Source: Bacteroidales bacterium UBA6851 (lineage in GTDB: Bacteria > Bacteroidota > Bacteroidia > Bacteroidales > UBA932). Taken from it: 64,000 bases of DNA. This document shows, in pieces, positions 27,304 through 35,156 of this stretch. The notes below the pieces were generated by a model that was not told the origin of the DNA, ran no database searches, and worked only from the letters and a program-made list of their open reading frames with translations. The position numbers were made by a program, and so were the translations under genes. The first letter of the stretch is position 1. Each line of letters starts with the position of its first letter. The stretch lies in contig DKDJ01000006.1 of the NCBI GenBank assembly GCA_002451795.1, positions 62,001 to 126,000 of the forward strand. Reading direction: 5' to 3'.

Positions 27304-27402
27304 ATGTTGTCACTCAGGAACAATCAGCAGCAGAATCAGCAGGGCCAGCAGCAGTTGGCTCAGTATTCTGATGTTGTGTTCCGGTCGACAGCATTGAGTT
27401 AG
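27304..27402 (+). CDS. Glutamine-rich leader peptide of glnK-amtB
   Basis: 32-residue ORF, ATG 27304 to TAG 27402. It begins MLSLRNN, continues QQQNQQGQQQLAQ (residues 8-20) and ends SDVVFRSTALS. Nine of its 32 codons are Gln, all CAG and all between 27325 and 27363, with three Asn codons beside them. It lies between a good promoter (27224-27231) and an intrinsic terminator (27432-27461). The 3' end of the ORF itself contains the antiterminator strand (27381-27386). The layout is that of attenuation leaders such as those of the his or trp operons, but reading glutamine. It shares codon content and an N-terminal MLS with the glnN leader. Confidence 0.75.
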   Translation: MLSLRNNQQQNQQGQQQLAQYSDVVFRSTALS

Positions 27403-27461
27403 GCGATTAAATTTACTGATATATGGTTTGGACCGGTCCCGTTATGGGGTCGGTTTTTTTT
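27381..27461 (+). promoter_or_regulatory. Transcription attenuator of glnK-amtB
   Basis: Terminator: arms 27432-27440 (ACCGGTCCC) and 27446-27454 (GGGGTCGGT), nine pairs including two G-U, loop GTTAT, followed by eight T (27454-27461). Antiterminator: CCGGTC at 27381-27386, within leader codons 26-28, is exactly complementary to GACCGG at 27431-27436, which overlaps the left terminator arm. A ribosome translating to the stop at 27402 masks 27381-27386 and permits termination. A ribosome stalled on codons 8-13 leaves it free. The terminator ends 34 nt before glnK. Confidence 0.8.
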
Positions 27462-27495
27462 GTTATGGATATTCAATAATCAACATTAAAGTATT

Positions 27496-27843
27496 ATGAA
27501 AAAAATTGAAGCCATCGTCAGAAAGACTCACTTCGAAGAAGTCAAGGAGGCATTATTTGCCGCTGACATCAACTGGTTTTCTTATTCTGAAGTCAAAGCC
27601 ATCGGGCAGGACAGGGAAGACCGCATCTACAGGGGAGTAATGTATAGCACAGACATCATCTCCCGAATCGAGATTACCATCGTATGCCGGGATCAATTTG
27701 TACAGCCCGCCATAGATGCAATCATGAAGTCAGCCCACACTGGAGAAGTGGGGGACGGAAGGATATTCGTAAGCCCTGTAGATGACACATGGTCCATACG
27801 TACAGGAGAGCACGGAGATACAGTATTGGCAGATCGGAAATAA
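27496..27843 (+). CDS. glnK: Nitrogen regulatory protein P-II
   Basis: Trimeric signalling protein that reads 2-oxoglutarate, ATP and ADP and gates the ammonium channel, 115 residues. The T-loop is present as RIYRGVMYSTD, with Tyr50 at the place of the uridylylated Tyr51 of enteric P-II. The C-terminal GEVGDGRIFVSPV and the RTGE motif are conserved. Pairing with amtB 12 nt downstream identifies it as the GlnK type. I see no GlnD gene in the window, so whether it is uridylylated is unknown. Confidence 0.95.
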   Translation: MKKIEAIVRKTHFEEVKEALFAADINWFSYSEVKAIGQDREDRIYRGVMYSTDIISRIEITIVCRDQFVQPAIDAIMKSAHTGEVGDGRIFVSPVDDTWSIRTGEHGDTVLADRK

Positions 27844-27855
27844 GGAGGAAAATCT

Positions 27856-29079
27856 ATGAACACTATATCTATCAACGGATTGGATACCGTATGGGTACTT
27901 CTCGCAGCAATGCTCGTTTTTTTCATGCAGCCGGGATTCGCCCTAGTAGAAGCAGGCTTCACACGCTCGAAGAACACAGCTAATATTCTTATGAAAAACT
28001 TTGTAGACTTCATGGCCGGAACATTGTTTTTCTGGATGATAGGCTTCTCACTTATGCACGCAGACGGCAATTCTTTCATCGGAAAACTGCACCTATTCGA
28101 CTATTCGTTTTATCCCGACACCAATATCCCCAAGGAATGCACGCTAGCCTTCCAGACCATGTTCTGCGCTACTGCCGCCACCATAGTGTCAGGAGCCATG
28201 GCAGAACGCACCAAATTCTCCTCATACATCATAATCTCAATCCTGGTATCTGTGCTAATCTATCCAATTGAGGGTCATTGGGCTTGGGGAGGCGGCTGGC
28301 TCGCTGGTCTTGGATTTCATGATTTTGCCGGCTCAGCGGTAGTTCATTCATGCGGAGGAGCCATTGCACTGGCAGGAGCCATCATTCTCGGCCCGAGAAT
28401 CGGGAAGTACACCAAAAGCGGGAAATCCATTGCCATCCCTGGTCACAATCTTGCACTCGGAGCACTGGGAGTATTCATCCTTTGGTTCGGGTGGTTCGGC
28501 TTCAATCCTGGTTCCCAGCTCGCCGCAAGCACGCCAGACGATGCAAGGGCTATCTCAAGTGTATTCTGCACTACTAATATGGCCGCAGCAACTGGCGGAC
28601 TCGCCACACTATTTGTTACCTGGCTCATATTCGGAAAACCATCACTATCTCTTGTATGCAACGGAATACTAGCCGGGCTCGTAGGAATAACGGCAGGATG
28701 TGACGTCGTATCCATTGGAGGCGCCGCCATCATCGGAGCAGTCTGCGGATTGGCCATGACCCTGTCTGTGTATGCACTTGACCACTACCTGCATATTGAC
28801 GATCCTGTAGGTGCAGTTTCCGTACATGGAGTATGCGGAATACTTGGAACTCTCTTTGTGGGACTATTTGACAAGTCTGACGGACTATTCTATGGCGGAG
28901 GAGTTCACTTGCTGGGAGTTCAGGCACTTGGCATCACGAGCATCGTCGCATGGTCATTCGGGCTCGGATTCCTGATAATGTTTATACTTCACAAGACTGT
29001 AGGAATACGCGTAGGAGCAAGGGTTGAGGAGGAAGGACTGGACATCTACGAGCACGGAGAGACAGCTTATAACAACTGA
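27856..29079 (+). CDS. amtB: Ammonium transporter
   Basis: Trimeric ammonium channel, 407 residues and eleven predicted membrane segments. The signature WLAGLGFHDFAGSAVVHSCGG holds the conserved Asp and the first pore His. The second pore His is in VHGVCGILGTL. The C-terminal cytosolic tail that GlnK docks on is present (VGARVEEEGLDIYEHGE). It is coexpressed with glnK behind the Gln attenuator and ends in a strong terminator. Confidence 0.96.
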   Translation: MNTISINGLDTVWVLLAAMLVFFMQPGFALVEAGFTRSKNTANILMKNFVDFMAGTLFFWMIGFSLMHADGNSFIGKLHLFDYSFYPDTNIPKECTLAFQTMFCATAATIVSGAMAERTKFSSYIIISILVSVLIYPIEGHWAWGGGWLAGLGFHDFAGSAVVHSCGGAIALAGAIILGPRIGKYTKSGKSIAIPGHNLALGALGVFILWFGWFGFNPGSQLAASTPDDARAISSVFCTTNMAAATGGLATLFVTWLIFGKPSLSLVCNGILAGLVGITAGCDVVSIGGAAIIGAVCGLAMTLSVYALDHYLHIDDPVGAVSVHGVCGILGTLFVGLFDKSDGLFYGGGVHLLGVQALGITSIVAWSFGLGFLIMFILHKTVGIRVGARVEEEGLDIYEHGETAYNN

Positions 29080-29089
29080 CAACTTCCAT

Positions 29090-29137
29090 AAGACAATGCG
29101 GCTGATTCCTATTCGGGTCAGCCGCATTGTCTTTTTT
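29090..29137 (+). terminator. Strong intrinsic terminator after amtB
   Basis: Perfect 16-bp stem (29090-29105 with 29118-29133), 12-nt loop, T run to 29137. The best terminator in the window. Confidence 0.9.
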
Positions 29138-29174
29138 AAATATCCGCCTCTTGCCAACTTTCAGTCAACTACAC

Positions 29175-29417
29175 TTATTTTGTAGCTGACTTTTTTCTCC
29201 TTAAAAGAAAGCGGACAAAAGCAAGAGCAAGACTATCAAGAGGCAATAAACGTCCCACACTGCCGATAGAAGAGGACAAGATTGACAACGGAGAAAGACT
29301 TTCCTTTGTCATAGCGTAATGGCCCGCCACCTCTTCTTTTTTCGCCTCAATCTGTGATGACAACTCTCTACGTGCAGTATCAAGAGACTCAATATCCTTA
29401 ATATCCAAATAGTTCAT
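29175..29417 (-). CDS. Small hypothetical protein, third gene of YtxH/holin-like operon
   Basis: 80 residues from ATG 29417 (MNYLDIKDIESLDTARREL). A TTG five codons earlier also opens the frame, but it lies before the upstream stop. An N-terminal amphipathic helix is followed by a weakly hydrophobic segment (GSVGRLLPLDSLALAFVRFLL) and a basic tail. It starts 1 nt after the preceding gene. I do not recognise a domain. Confidence 0.7.
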   Translation of the reverse strand: MNYLDIKDIESLDTARRELSSQIEAKKEEVAGHYAMTKESLSPLSILSSSIGSVGRLLPLDSLALAFVRFLLRRKKSATK

Positions 29418-29418
29418 A

Positions 29419-29769
29419 TCACTTGTCTTCAAAGAATAGACGTATAAACATTTTAACTAGCGAGTTGAGGAAAAGCCTATCGCGAAGGAGATACAACGCT
29501 ATAAGCACCAGCAGAAAAAAGGCAGATACTATAAAAGCGCCCCCAGCATAACTTCCTATCAACTTGCCTATAAGGAGGATACCTCCAAACGCCGCTGAAG
29601 TCAACACTATTCCAGCAATGCTTAAAAACAACACCGCAAGAATAATCCTGTTGAGCGTCACGGAGAGCCCTTTAGCCGTACGAAGCTTCAAGTCATCTAT
29701 CTTGAGATCAGCATACTCGGTCGCGCTTTTTCCGAGTTCCTCAAGAGAATTCATAAAGTCCGATTTCAT
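29419..29769 (-). CDS. Phage holin 3_6 / DUF1469-like membrane protein
   Basis: 116 residues from ATG 29769, overlapping the YtxH stop as ATGA. An N-terminal helix (SLEELGKSATEYADLKID) is followed by two membrane segments (about residues 40-65 and 75-95). This is the usual layout of the putative actinobacterial-type holin-X/DUF1469 family. Such genes lie next to YtxH genes in many Bacteroidetes and are often stress-induced; no lytic role is implied. Confidence 0.75.
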   Translation of the reverse strand: MKSDFMNSLEELGKSATEYADLKIDDLKLRTAKGLSVTLNRIILAVLFLSIAGIVLTSAAFGGILLIGKLIGSYAGGAFIVSAFFLLVLIALYLLRDRLFLNSLVKMFIRLFFEDK

Positions 29770-29972
29770 ACCTCCTCCGATACATTGCACGGTTCATCGG
29801 CAGCATCCTCCTCACTGCCAGACATAGTATTTTCCAGATCTTTCAGTCGTCTGGAGACCTTGGTCCTAACATCCTCCTTGAATCGCTTTCCCTCCTCAGA
29901 GGATAAAAAAGACCCGATGACTACGCCGATAGCCGTACCAGCGATAAGCCCAAGTAATGTACTCTCTTTCAT
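29766..29972 (-). CDS. YtxH domain-containing small membrane protein
   Basis: 68 residues. An N-terminal glycine-rich membrane segment (LLGLIAGTAIGVVIGSFL) leads into a charged helix with SSEEGKRFKEDV, the YtxH signature, and an acidic tail. It heads the three-gene operon and is usually linked to envelope or general stress. It begins 8 nt downstream of the lipase stop on the same strand, so it may be cotranscribed with it. Confidence 0.82.
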   Translation of the reverse strand: MKESTLLGLIAGTAIGVVIGSFLSSEEGKRFKEDVRTKVSRRLKDLENTMSGSEEDAADEPCNVSEEV

Positions 29973-29980
29973 ACGCGTAA

Positions 29981-30916
29981 TTATTTTGACAAATTGTCTG
30001 TTGTCCCAACTGCCAGACGGTCAAGTATATAGTTCCACACATCCATCTTCCCTGTTTCGTTGAGTATCTCATGCCTCATGCCATCATACAACTTTAAATC
30101 CGTATTGGCATAGCCAACACGTTTCATGTGCTCAACGGCCTTATTGATATCCTGATCTGAAATACGGCAAGGGTCCTCAGCACCGGAGATAAAATGCACA
30201 GGAAGGGATGGATTCGCCATTTTCCACCCTTTTCCGGAATAACAGTCTTTCATAAGGGCAAGAAGATTAATAAAACCGTTGGCCGTAAAGGTAAACATAC
30301 ATAGAGGATCCTTGTGATACTCTGCCAGAATGTCAGGATCCGAGCAGACCCACGCAGCAGGATAACCCTCCTTTTCAAACGGCTTATTATACGTGCCGAA
30401 AGAGAGACGCTGGAGAAGTCTTGAACGATAATGTCCACCCCTGAAAAACGCAGTCAGATGTGCCAGCACGCTTCCTGCCCACCTGGCATTATTGTAACTC
30501 GGGCATCCGCACACGAACAGAGTGTCAATAGTGTCATCATAACGCTTAACATACGAACGTACGGCCATAGATCCCATGCTGTGTCCAATCAGCGTATAAG
30601 GCAGGGAAGGAAACATTTTCTCCACTTCCTCACGCACAGAATGTATATCCTCCACAAGCGCCTGCCAACCTCCCTTATACATATAGCCGAGATCATCCTT
30701 ACCAAGTACGGACTCGCCATGTCCCCTATGGTCATGTATCACACATATATAGCCATGCTGTGAAAGGAACTCCATAAATGGAATATAACGCTCCTTATGT
30801 TCGCACATACCATGCACAATCTGAACTATGCCCTTTGGAGCACCTTCCGGCTTGCTAATAAGCACCGCAAGATTCAAGTCGTCGATTGAAGATCTGATAT
30901 TGAGATGAGTAGTCAT
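29981..30916 (-). CDS. Alpha/beta hydrolase (lysophospholipase / monoacylglycerol lipase type)
   Basis: Serine hydrolase, 311 residues from ATG 30916 (MTTHLNIRSS). The reading frame continues upstream past a TAnnTTTG element at 30992-30999, so the longest form (30994) would precede its own promoter. Another ATG at 30964 is possible. Motifs: HG oxyanion (VHGMCEHKERY), DHRGHGES, nucleophile GHSMGS, Asp in SGAEDP and His in DGMRHEILNE. It probably hydrolyses monoacylglycerols or lysophospholipids. Confidence 0.87.
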   Translation of the reverse strand: MTTHLNIRSSIDDLNLAVLISKPEGAPKGIVQIVHGMCEHKERYIPFMEFLSQHGYICVIHDHRGHGESVLGKDDLGYMYKGGWQALVEDIHSVREEVEKMFPSLPYTLIGHSMGSMAVRSYVKRYDDTIDTLFVCGCPSYNNARWAGSVLAHLTAFFRGGHYRSRLLQRLSFGTYNKPFEKEGYPAAWVCSDPDILAEYHKDPLCMFTFTANGFINLLALMKDCYSGKGWKMANPSLPVHFISGAEDPCRISDQDINKAVEHMKRVGYANTDLKLYDGMRHEILNETGKMDVWNYILDRLAVGTTDNLSK

Positions 30917-30980
30917 ATTGTCAGAATTAAACTTATAATCACCAATGTACAAATACAATACCATATTCCGAAAGTTTCCA

Positions 30981-30999
30981 TATATTTGCAGCAAATATA
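30981..30999. promoter_or_regulatory. Palindrome holding two opposed -7 elements
   Basis: TATATTTGCAGCAAATATA is a perfect palindrome of 19 nt. Read rightward it gives TATATTTG (30981-30988) 23 nt before the lipoprotein gene. Read leftward it gives TATATTTG (30999-30992) for the hydrolase gene. The two start sites would fall inside the element or just across it, so the transcripts begin by overlapping. Confidence 0.6.
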
Positions 31000-31011
31000 A
31001 ACACGTGGTTA

Positions 31012-31818
31012 ATGAAGAGGATTTTGTTCTTCGGGGCTATGGTGGCAGCAGCCATCCTCCCCACAGCATGCATAAACAACCGCACTTGCGGGACGAGTAG
31101 CCATCTGCAAATGACATTTACAAGAGATTCGGTATCGACTAAGACCAGTGCCGGGAGTCTCTCCATAGCATACGATGCCGCATCGGACCACGAGTCGCAG
31201 TTAAGCATCGCCATAGATGAGTTCTTAAGCGAATCACTTGGAGGCACTTATGAAGGGGATATCACCATGTGCGACTCGTTGGTCGCTTTCTATCAGCGCC
31301 AGAAATCCGACTCTATGACAGTGTTCTACAATGAATACCTTGCAGATTCAGGAATTGATGCCGAAAGCAGATGTTTCGATGAGGTCAGCTATGACAAGAT
31401 AGCTGAAGGGGAAAGGTACGTCACCTTCCTCTACACGGAAACGAGTTACATGGGAGGTGCGCACGGATCTACCATCTACAAAGGCGCCACATTCAGGAAA
31501 AGCGACGGAAGGCGTATCGGCTGGGATGTTGTAGCTCCGGACCAATACTCGGAGAACATACAGAAAGTCATTGACCGTGGTCTTCGTGAATATTGGGGAC
31601 TGACTCCTTCAGACAACCTTAGGGAGTATCTTTTCGATGACAGCAAATACACTATCAAACTGCCGGCCTGTGCACCGCTCTTCGGACCAGAAGGCATCAC
31701 CTTCATCTATAATGAATATGAGATTGCTGCCTATGCATCCGGAAGACCGTCTTTCACTGTCCCTTACTCAGCACTCGAGCCGGAAATGATGGTGACAGCA
31801 AGACGTCTAACGGAGTAG
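31012..31818 (+). CDS. DUF4163/DUF3298 (RsiV-like) lipoprotein
   Basis: 268 residues. Lipoprotein signal MKRILFFGAMVAAAILPTAC with Cys20 as the lipid anchor. The C-terminal DUF3298 region shows the hallmark SYMGGAHGSTIYKGATF, preceded by a DUF4163-like part. In RsiV of Bacillus this pair binds lysozyme, but Bacteroidetes members are free-standing lipoproteins of unknown role. It is monocistronic, with a TAnnTTTG promoter 23 nt upstream. Confidence 0.82.
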   Translation: MKRILFFGAMVAAAILPTACINNRTCGTSSHLQMTFTRDSVSTKTSAGSLSIAYDAASDHESQLSIAIDEFLSESLGGTYEGDITMCDSLVAFYQRQKSDSMTVFYNEYLADSGIDAESRCFDEVSYDKIAEGERYVTFLYTETSYMGGAHGSTIYKGATFRKSDGRRIGWDVVAPDQYSENIQKVIDRGLREYWGLTPSDNLREYLFDDSKYTIKLPACAPLFGPEGITFIYNEYEIAAYASGRPSFTVPYSALEPEMMVTARRLTE

Positions 31819-31831
31819 GCACAAAGCCTAC
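31815..31831 (+). terminator. Weak hairpin between convergent genes
   Basis: GTAGGC and GCCTAC pair perfectly around ACAAA, starting at the lipoprotein stop codon. There is no T run, so its terminator function is doubtful. Confidence 0.3.
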
Positions 31832-31839
31832 ATATATCG

Positions 31840-32772
31840 CTAATCCACAGGCTTCAGCTGATCTATTGTCACCAGACCATTGACTATGGCATAGATAGCA
31901 AGCCCAGAAGGGGAGTGTATCTGAAGTTTGGAAGATATGTTCCTCCTATGGGTATTGACTGTGTTGACGCTTATGAAAAGGTGATCCGCTATCTCCTTGC
32001 TGGACATTCCCTTAGCAATACATATCACTATATCCTTCTCGCGGCTGCTCAAAAGCGCTTCATCATCTTGTGATGGGCTTTCAACATTTGCACGTGACTT
32101 CTCAAGCGCCTCTACGGCCGGCACGAAAAGTTCATCCTCCACCAGACAATGCGACTTCAAGTCCTGCTCGCAGTTGATGATATCATACAGCACCTCACAC
32201 AGGAGGTCATTACCTTTCTGCGGATAGTAACGTATAATAATGTCTTTCAATTCCTTAAGTTTATCGTCCATGTGATTGTGCTTGCTTGCAAACATGGCAA
32301 TGGTATAGTCACCGACAGTCTTTCCGGCAACGAGCGAGTTCACGTACTCAAACACGACATTGTTCTCATAAGTCATGTGATTCCTCACCTCAGTCACATA
32401 CTCGTCGAAGAACTTCAGGATCAAAAAAGCAAGTTCATCAGTCCCGGAACAATCAATCGCCTCCAACAGCCTTCTTCTTATTGAGGGCAATTTGAAATCG
32501 AGGAAATACACGTGTGCCTGCCTAAGATAAGGGACAAGCGAGGGAAGGCTCACGGCATGAACACCGCTGCCCTTGCCACATATCAAGTCCGAGACTGCAA
32601 GAAGTGTTTCAGTATCCACATTGTGCTCCCGGCACACCTCTCCCACAGTTTTGTCACCAAAACCAAGGGAAATGCCGAAGCGGCTGATAACCATAATCAA
32701 TGAACTCTCCGCGCTGATCAAATCGCGCATCTTCTGATATGAATTGAACGAATCTGCCATGAACATAATCAT
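31840..32772 (-). CDS. LuxR-type regulator with YtfE/RIC-like di-iron hemerythrin domain
   Basis: 310 residues. The N-terminal segment (about 20-65; RFGISLGFGDKTVGEVCREH) resembles the ScdA N-terminal domain without its cysteines. Residues about 80-225 are a hemerythrin-like four-helix domain. His87, His132, Glu136, His165 or 167, His208 and Glu212 fall at almost the spacing of the di-iron ligands of YtfE (84, 129, 133, 160, 204, 208). The C-terminus (about 245-300) is a LuxR/GerE HTH: LSSREKDIVICIAKGMSSKE, HLFISVNTVNTHRRNI. It is probably a transcription factor sensing O2, NO or redox through di-iron (inference). ATGs at 32772, 32766 and 32760 are all possible starts. It has its own promoter, divergent to the ALDH operon. 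Confidence 0.88.
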   Translation of the reverse strand: MIMFMADSFNSYQKMRDLISAESSLIMVISRFGISLGFGDKTVGEVCREHNVDTETLLAVSDLICGKGSGVHAVSLPSLVPYLRQAHVYFLDFKLPSIRRRLLEAIDCSGTDELAFLILKFFDEYVTEVRNHMTYENNVVFEYVNSLVAGKTVGDYTIAMFASKHNHMDDKLKELKDIIIRYYPQKGNDLLCEVLYDIINCEQDLKSHCLVEDELFVPAVEALEKSRANVESPSQDDEALLSSREKDIVICIAKGMSSKEIADHLFISVNTVNTHRRNISSKLQIHSPSGLAIYAIVNGLVTIDQLKPVD

Positions 32773-32780
32773 TTAACCTG

Positions 32781-32788
32781 CAAAAATA
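32781..32788 (-). promoter_or_regulatory. Promoter -7 element of the hemerythrin-LuxR gene
   Basis: TATTTTTG on the minus strand, 8 nt before the first possible ATG (32772) and 20 nt before the third (32760). Its closeness favours one of the later starts. Confidence 0.5.
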
Positions 32789-32800
32789 CTGATTTTCTCG

Positions 32801-32832
32801 TTTGCAACAATCCCCATTAATGAGTATTTTTG
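32801..32832 (+). promoter_or_regulatory. Promoter of the ALDH-LrgAB operon
   Basis: TTTG (32801-32804), 20 nt, then TATTTTTG (32825-32832). Near-consensus spacing; the ALDH ATG is 28 nt downstream. Confidence 0.65.
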
Positions 32833-32860
32833 CACGTTTGAGGGTTAATACGAAAGCATT

Positions 32861-34234
32861 ATGGAGAATACATCAGAGGATAGGATTTACCAGATTCACC
32901 AGTCTCAAAAAGAGTTTTTTGCGAGGTATGAGACACTTGATATCAAGTTTAGAAAAGAGAATCTTAGAAAGTTACAATCTGCTCTCTATAAGTGGGAAAG
33001 ACCACTTTATGAAGCCCTTTGGCACGACCTTCACAAGTCAGAAGAGGAGAGTTTCCTATGCGAGTTGAGCATTGTCCATGCGGAGATTCGTGACGCCATC
33101 CGACACCTTGGTTCATGGACAAGACCAACCCACGTGCACACCCCAGTCTCACTTTTCCCATCACGCAGCATGATAGAAAGCCAGCCGCTTGGATGCACAC
33201 TTATCATTGCCCCTTGGAACTATCCGATCCAACTACTTCTCAACCCTCTGGTCGGAGCTATTGCAGCAGGATGTACTGCTGTACTCAAGCCCTCACCATA
33301 CGTTCCTACCGTCACAGAAGTCATAACAAAAATGATTTCTGAGACATTTGATGAGAAGTACATCGCTATAGTAAATGGAGGCCGTAACGTCAACGGAACG
33401 CTACTCGCTCTCCGATGGGATATGATCTTTTTCACAGGCAGCCCTTCGCTTGGAAAGACAGTCATGCAGGCTGCTGCGCAAAACCTTACTCCTGTTGTAC
33501 TTGAACTGGGAGGGAAAAGCCCATGCATCGTGGACAAGGATGCAGACATAAGACTATCAGCCAGAAGGATAGCATGGGGAAAGAGCCTAAATGCAGGACA
33601 GACATGCATTGCTCCAGATTACATACTGGTTCATGAGTCCGTCAAGGAATGTTTTGTACGGGAACTATCTGAGCAGTTCGAGTCCCTCTACGATTCGAAC
33701 GTGCACGCCAGCAAGCATTTCGCCAGAATCGTATCCGACAAGGCATTCGACAGACTGGAGTCATACCTTAGAGAAGGAGACATAGTCTATGGCGGTGAGC
33801 GAAATAGAAACGAACGCTACATTGCACCTTCCATCATTGACCATGTTCATGATTCTTATGCCATAATGCATGAAGAGATATTCGGACCAATTTTCCCCAT
33901 CCGTAGTTTCAAATGCATCGATGAAGTACTCGAATATGTCAATTCAAAAGAGCGCCCTTTGGCCTTATACTACTTCGGGCACAAAAACGCGGATTATATC
34001 AGAAGCCACTCATATTCAGGAGGATGCTGCATCAACGATACCATCATGCACATCGCCAATTCAAAGCTTCCATTCGGGGGCGTCGGCAATTCAGGCATAG
34101 GGGCTTACCACGGTAAAGCAAGCTTTGATGCGTTCTCGCACAAACGCTCCATACTGAAAACCCCGACCTGGATCGATACACCATTCAGATATATGCCCTA
34201 CAGGTTGTTCAAGGCAGTAAAGAAATTATTGTAA
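32861..34234 (+). CDS. Aldehyde dehydrogenase, family 3 type
   Basis: NAD(P)-dependent oxidation of aldehydes to acids, 457 residues, the short length of class 3 ALDHs. The cofactor fold includes APWNYPIQLLLNPL and FFTGSPSLGK. The general base Glu is in LELGGKSPCIV and the catalytic Cys is residue 249 in GQTCIAPDY. A hydrophobic/basic C-terminus (RYMPYRLFKAVKKLL) resembles fatty-aldehyde enzymes that touch membranes. It is the first gene of an operon with the kinase-like and LrgAB genes, 2 nt before the next. Confidence 0.92.
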   Translation: MENTSEDRIYQIHQSQKEFFARYETLDIKFRKENLRKLQSALYKWERPLYEALWHDLHKSEEESFLCELSIVHAEIRDAIRHLGSWTRPTHVHTPVSLFPSRSMIESQPLGCTLIIAPWNYPIQLLLNPLVGAIAAGCTAVLKPSPYVPTVTEVITKMISETFDEKYIAIVNGGRNVNGTLLALRWDMIFFTGSPSLGKTVMQAAAQNLTPVVLELGGKSPCIVDKDADIRLSARRIAWGKSLNAGQTCIAPDYILVHESVKECFVRELSEQFESLYDSNVHASKHFARIVSDKAFDRLESYLREGDIVYGGERNRNERYIAPSIIDHVHDSYAIMHEEIFGPIFPIRSFKCIDEVLEYVNSKERPLALYYFGHKNADYIRSHSYSGGCCINDTIMHIANSKLPFGGVGNSGIGAYHGKASFDAFSHKRSILKTPTWIDTPFRYMPYRLFKAVKKLL

Positions 34235-34236
34235 AT

Positions 34237-34803
34237 ATGATTATAACCATAGCGAGACAGTGCGGATGCGGCGCGCTTCACATAGGGAAACTCTTATCGG
34301 ACAAATATAGAGTACCTTTGTTTTCAAGGCAGAATCTCCTTGATATGGCTCGAGATAAAGGACTCGAATCTAATATGTTAGACTTTTTCGAAGAGCGTCC
34401 AGCGGACGAACTCCAACTTTCTATTCTTCTGGAGAATAGCGACATTATGGCACGTTTCAGAGAGGCTTTCTCTTCTATGATAGGTCCGATGGACTGCATT
34501 GTGGTAGGCCGATGCGGCAATATTATATTTGACCATAGGTCTGATCTCGTATCAGTATTCCTAAAAGGGGATAGGCAGCAACGCATACGCAATATAGCCG
34601 AAACTGAAAACATAAGTCTTAGGGAAGCCGCAGAAATGGTAGATAGGATGGATGATTGTAGGGCAAACTATCACAAATATTACACAGGGCACACTTGGGG
34701 AGCAGCGCAAGACTATGACCTATGCGTAGACAGTTGCCGCCTGGGGGAGAGCGCAACCGTAGGCATCATCAGCCTGTACATTGAAAAATCAGCAAGATTA
34801 TGA
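34237..34803 (+). CDS. Cytidylate kinase-like family protein
   Basis: 188 residues. P-loop-like N-terminus IARQCGCGALHIGKLL in place of the usual GxxGxGKS, then VVGRCGNIIF. This fits the cytidylate kinase-like (AAA_26) family that is widespread in anaerobes and not the true Cmk. The C-terminal lid region has RQQRIRN and RANYHKYYTG. Substrate unknown. It overlaps lrgA by 4 nt (ATGA). Confidence 0.85.
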   Translation: MIITIARQCGCGALHIGKLLSDKYRVPLFSRQNLLDMARDKGLESNMLDFFEERPADELQLSILLENSDIMARFREAFSSMIGPMDCIVVGRCGNIIFDHRSDLVSVFLKGDRQQRIRNIAETENISLREAAEMVDRMDDCRANYHKYYTGHTWGAAQDYDLCVDSCRLGESATVGIISLYIEKSARL

Positions 34804-35156
34804 AGTATCTATTCCAATTCTTGATAATATTGGCATTCGCGTTCCTTGGGGAGCTGCTGCACTTTTTTCTGCCATTGCCCATTCCTGCGAGTATCTATGG
34901 AATTGTACTTCTCTTCCTTGCGCTTGAATTCAAGATAGTGAAGATAAGTGACATACGGGAGACCAGCACCTTTCTGATAGCAGTAATGCCTATCATGTTC
35001 CTTCCGCCTGCTGTGGGCGTGATTGACTCATGGGATATGGTCAAGGAGTCATGGTTTCCATACGTGGCAGTGACTCTTATAAGTACAATAGTTGTCATGG
35101 GCATTACAGGGGTAATAACACAAGCCGTGATCAGAAAGGGGAGGAAGAACCAATGA
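34800..35156 (+). CDS. lrgA: CidA/LrgA family membrane protein
   Basis: 118 residues with four hydrophobic segments and the family's LPIPASIYGIVLLFLAL and FLIAVMPIMFLPPAVGV. These are holin-like proteins linked in other bacteria to murein hydrolase export, overflow metabolism and pyruvate uptake with LrgB. ATGA overlaps on both sides couple it to its neighbours. Confidence 0.9.
   Translation: MKYLFQFLIILAFAFLGELLHFFLPLPIPASIYGIVLLFLALEFKIVKISDIRETSTFLIAVMPIMFLPPAVGVIDSWDMVKESWFPYVAVTLISTIVVMGITGVITQAVIRKGRKNQ

Noticed and set aside
27496..27843. P-II as a degenerate paralogue
   Set aside because: T-loop Tyr, nucleotide-binding and C-terminal motifs are all kept.
29419..29769. Holin-like gene as evidence of phage lysis genes
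   Set aside because: The DUF1469/YtxH pair is a common chromosomal stress cluster in Bacteroidetes.
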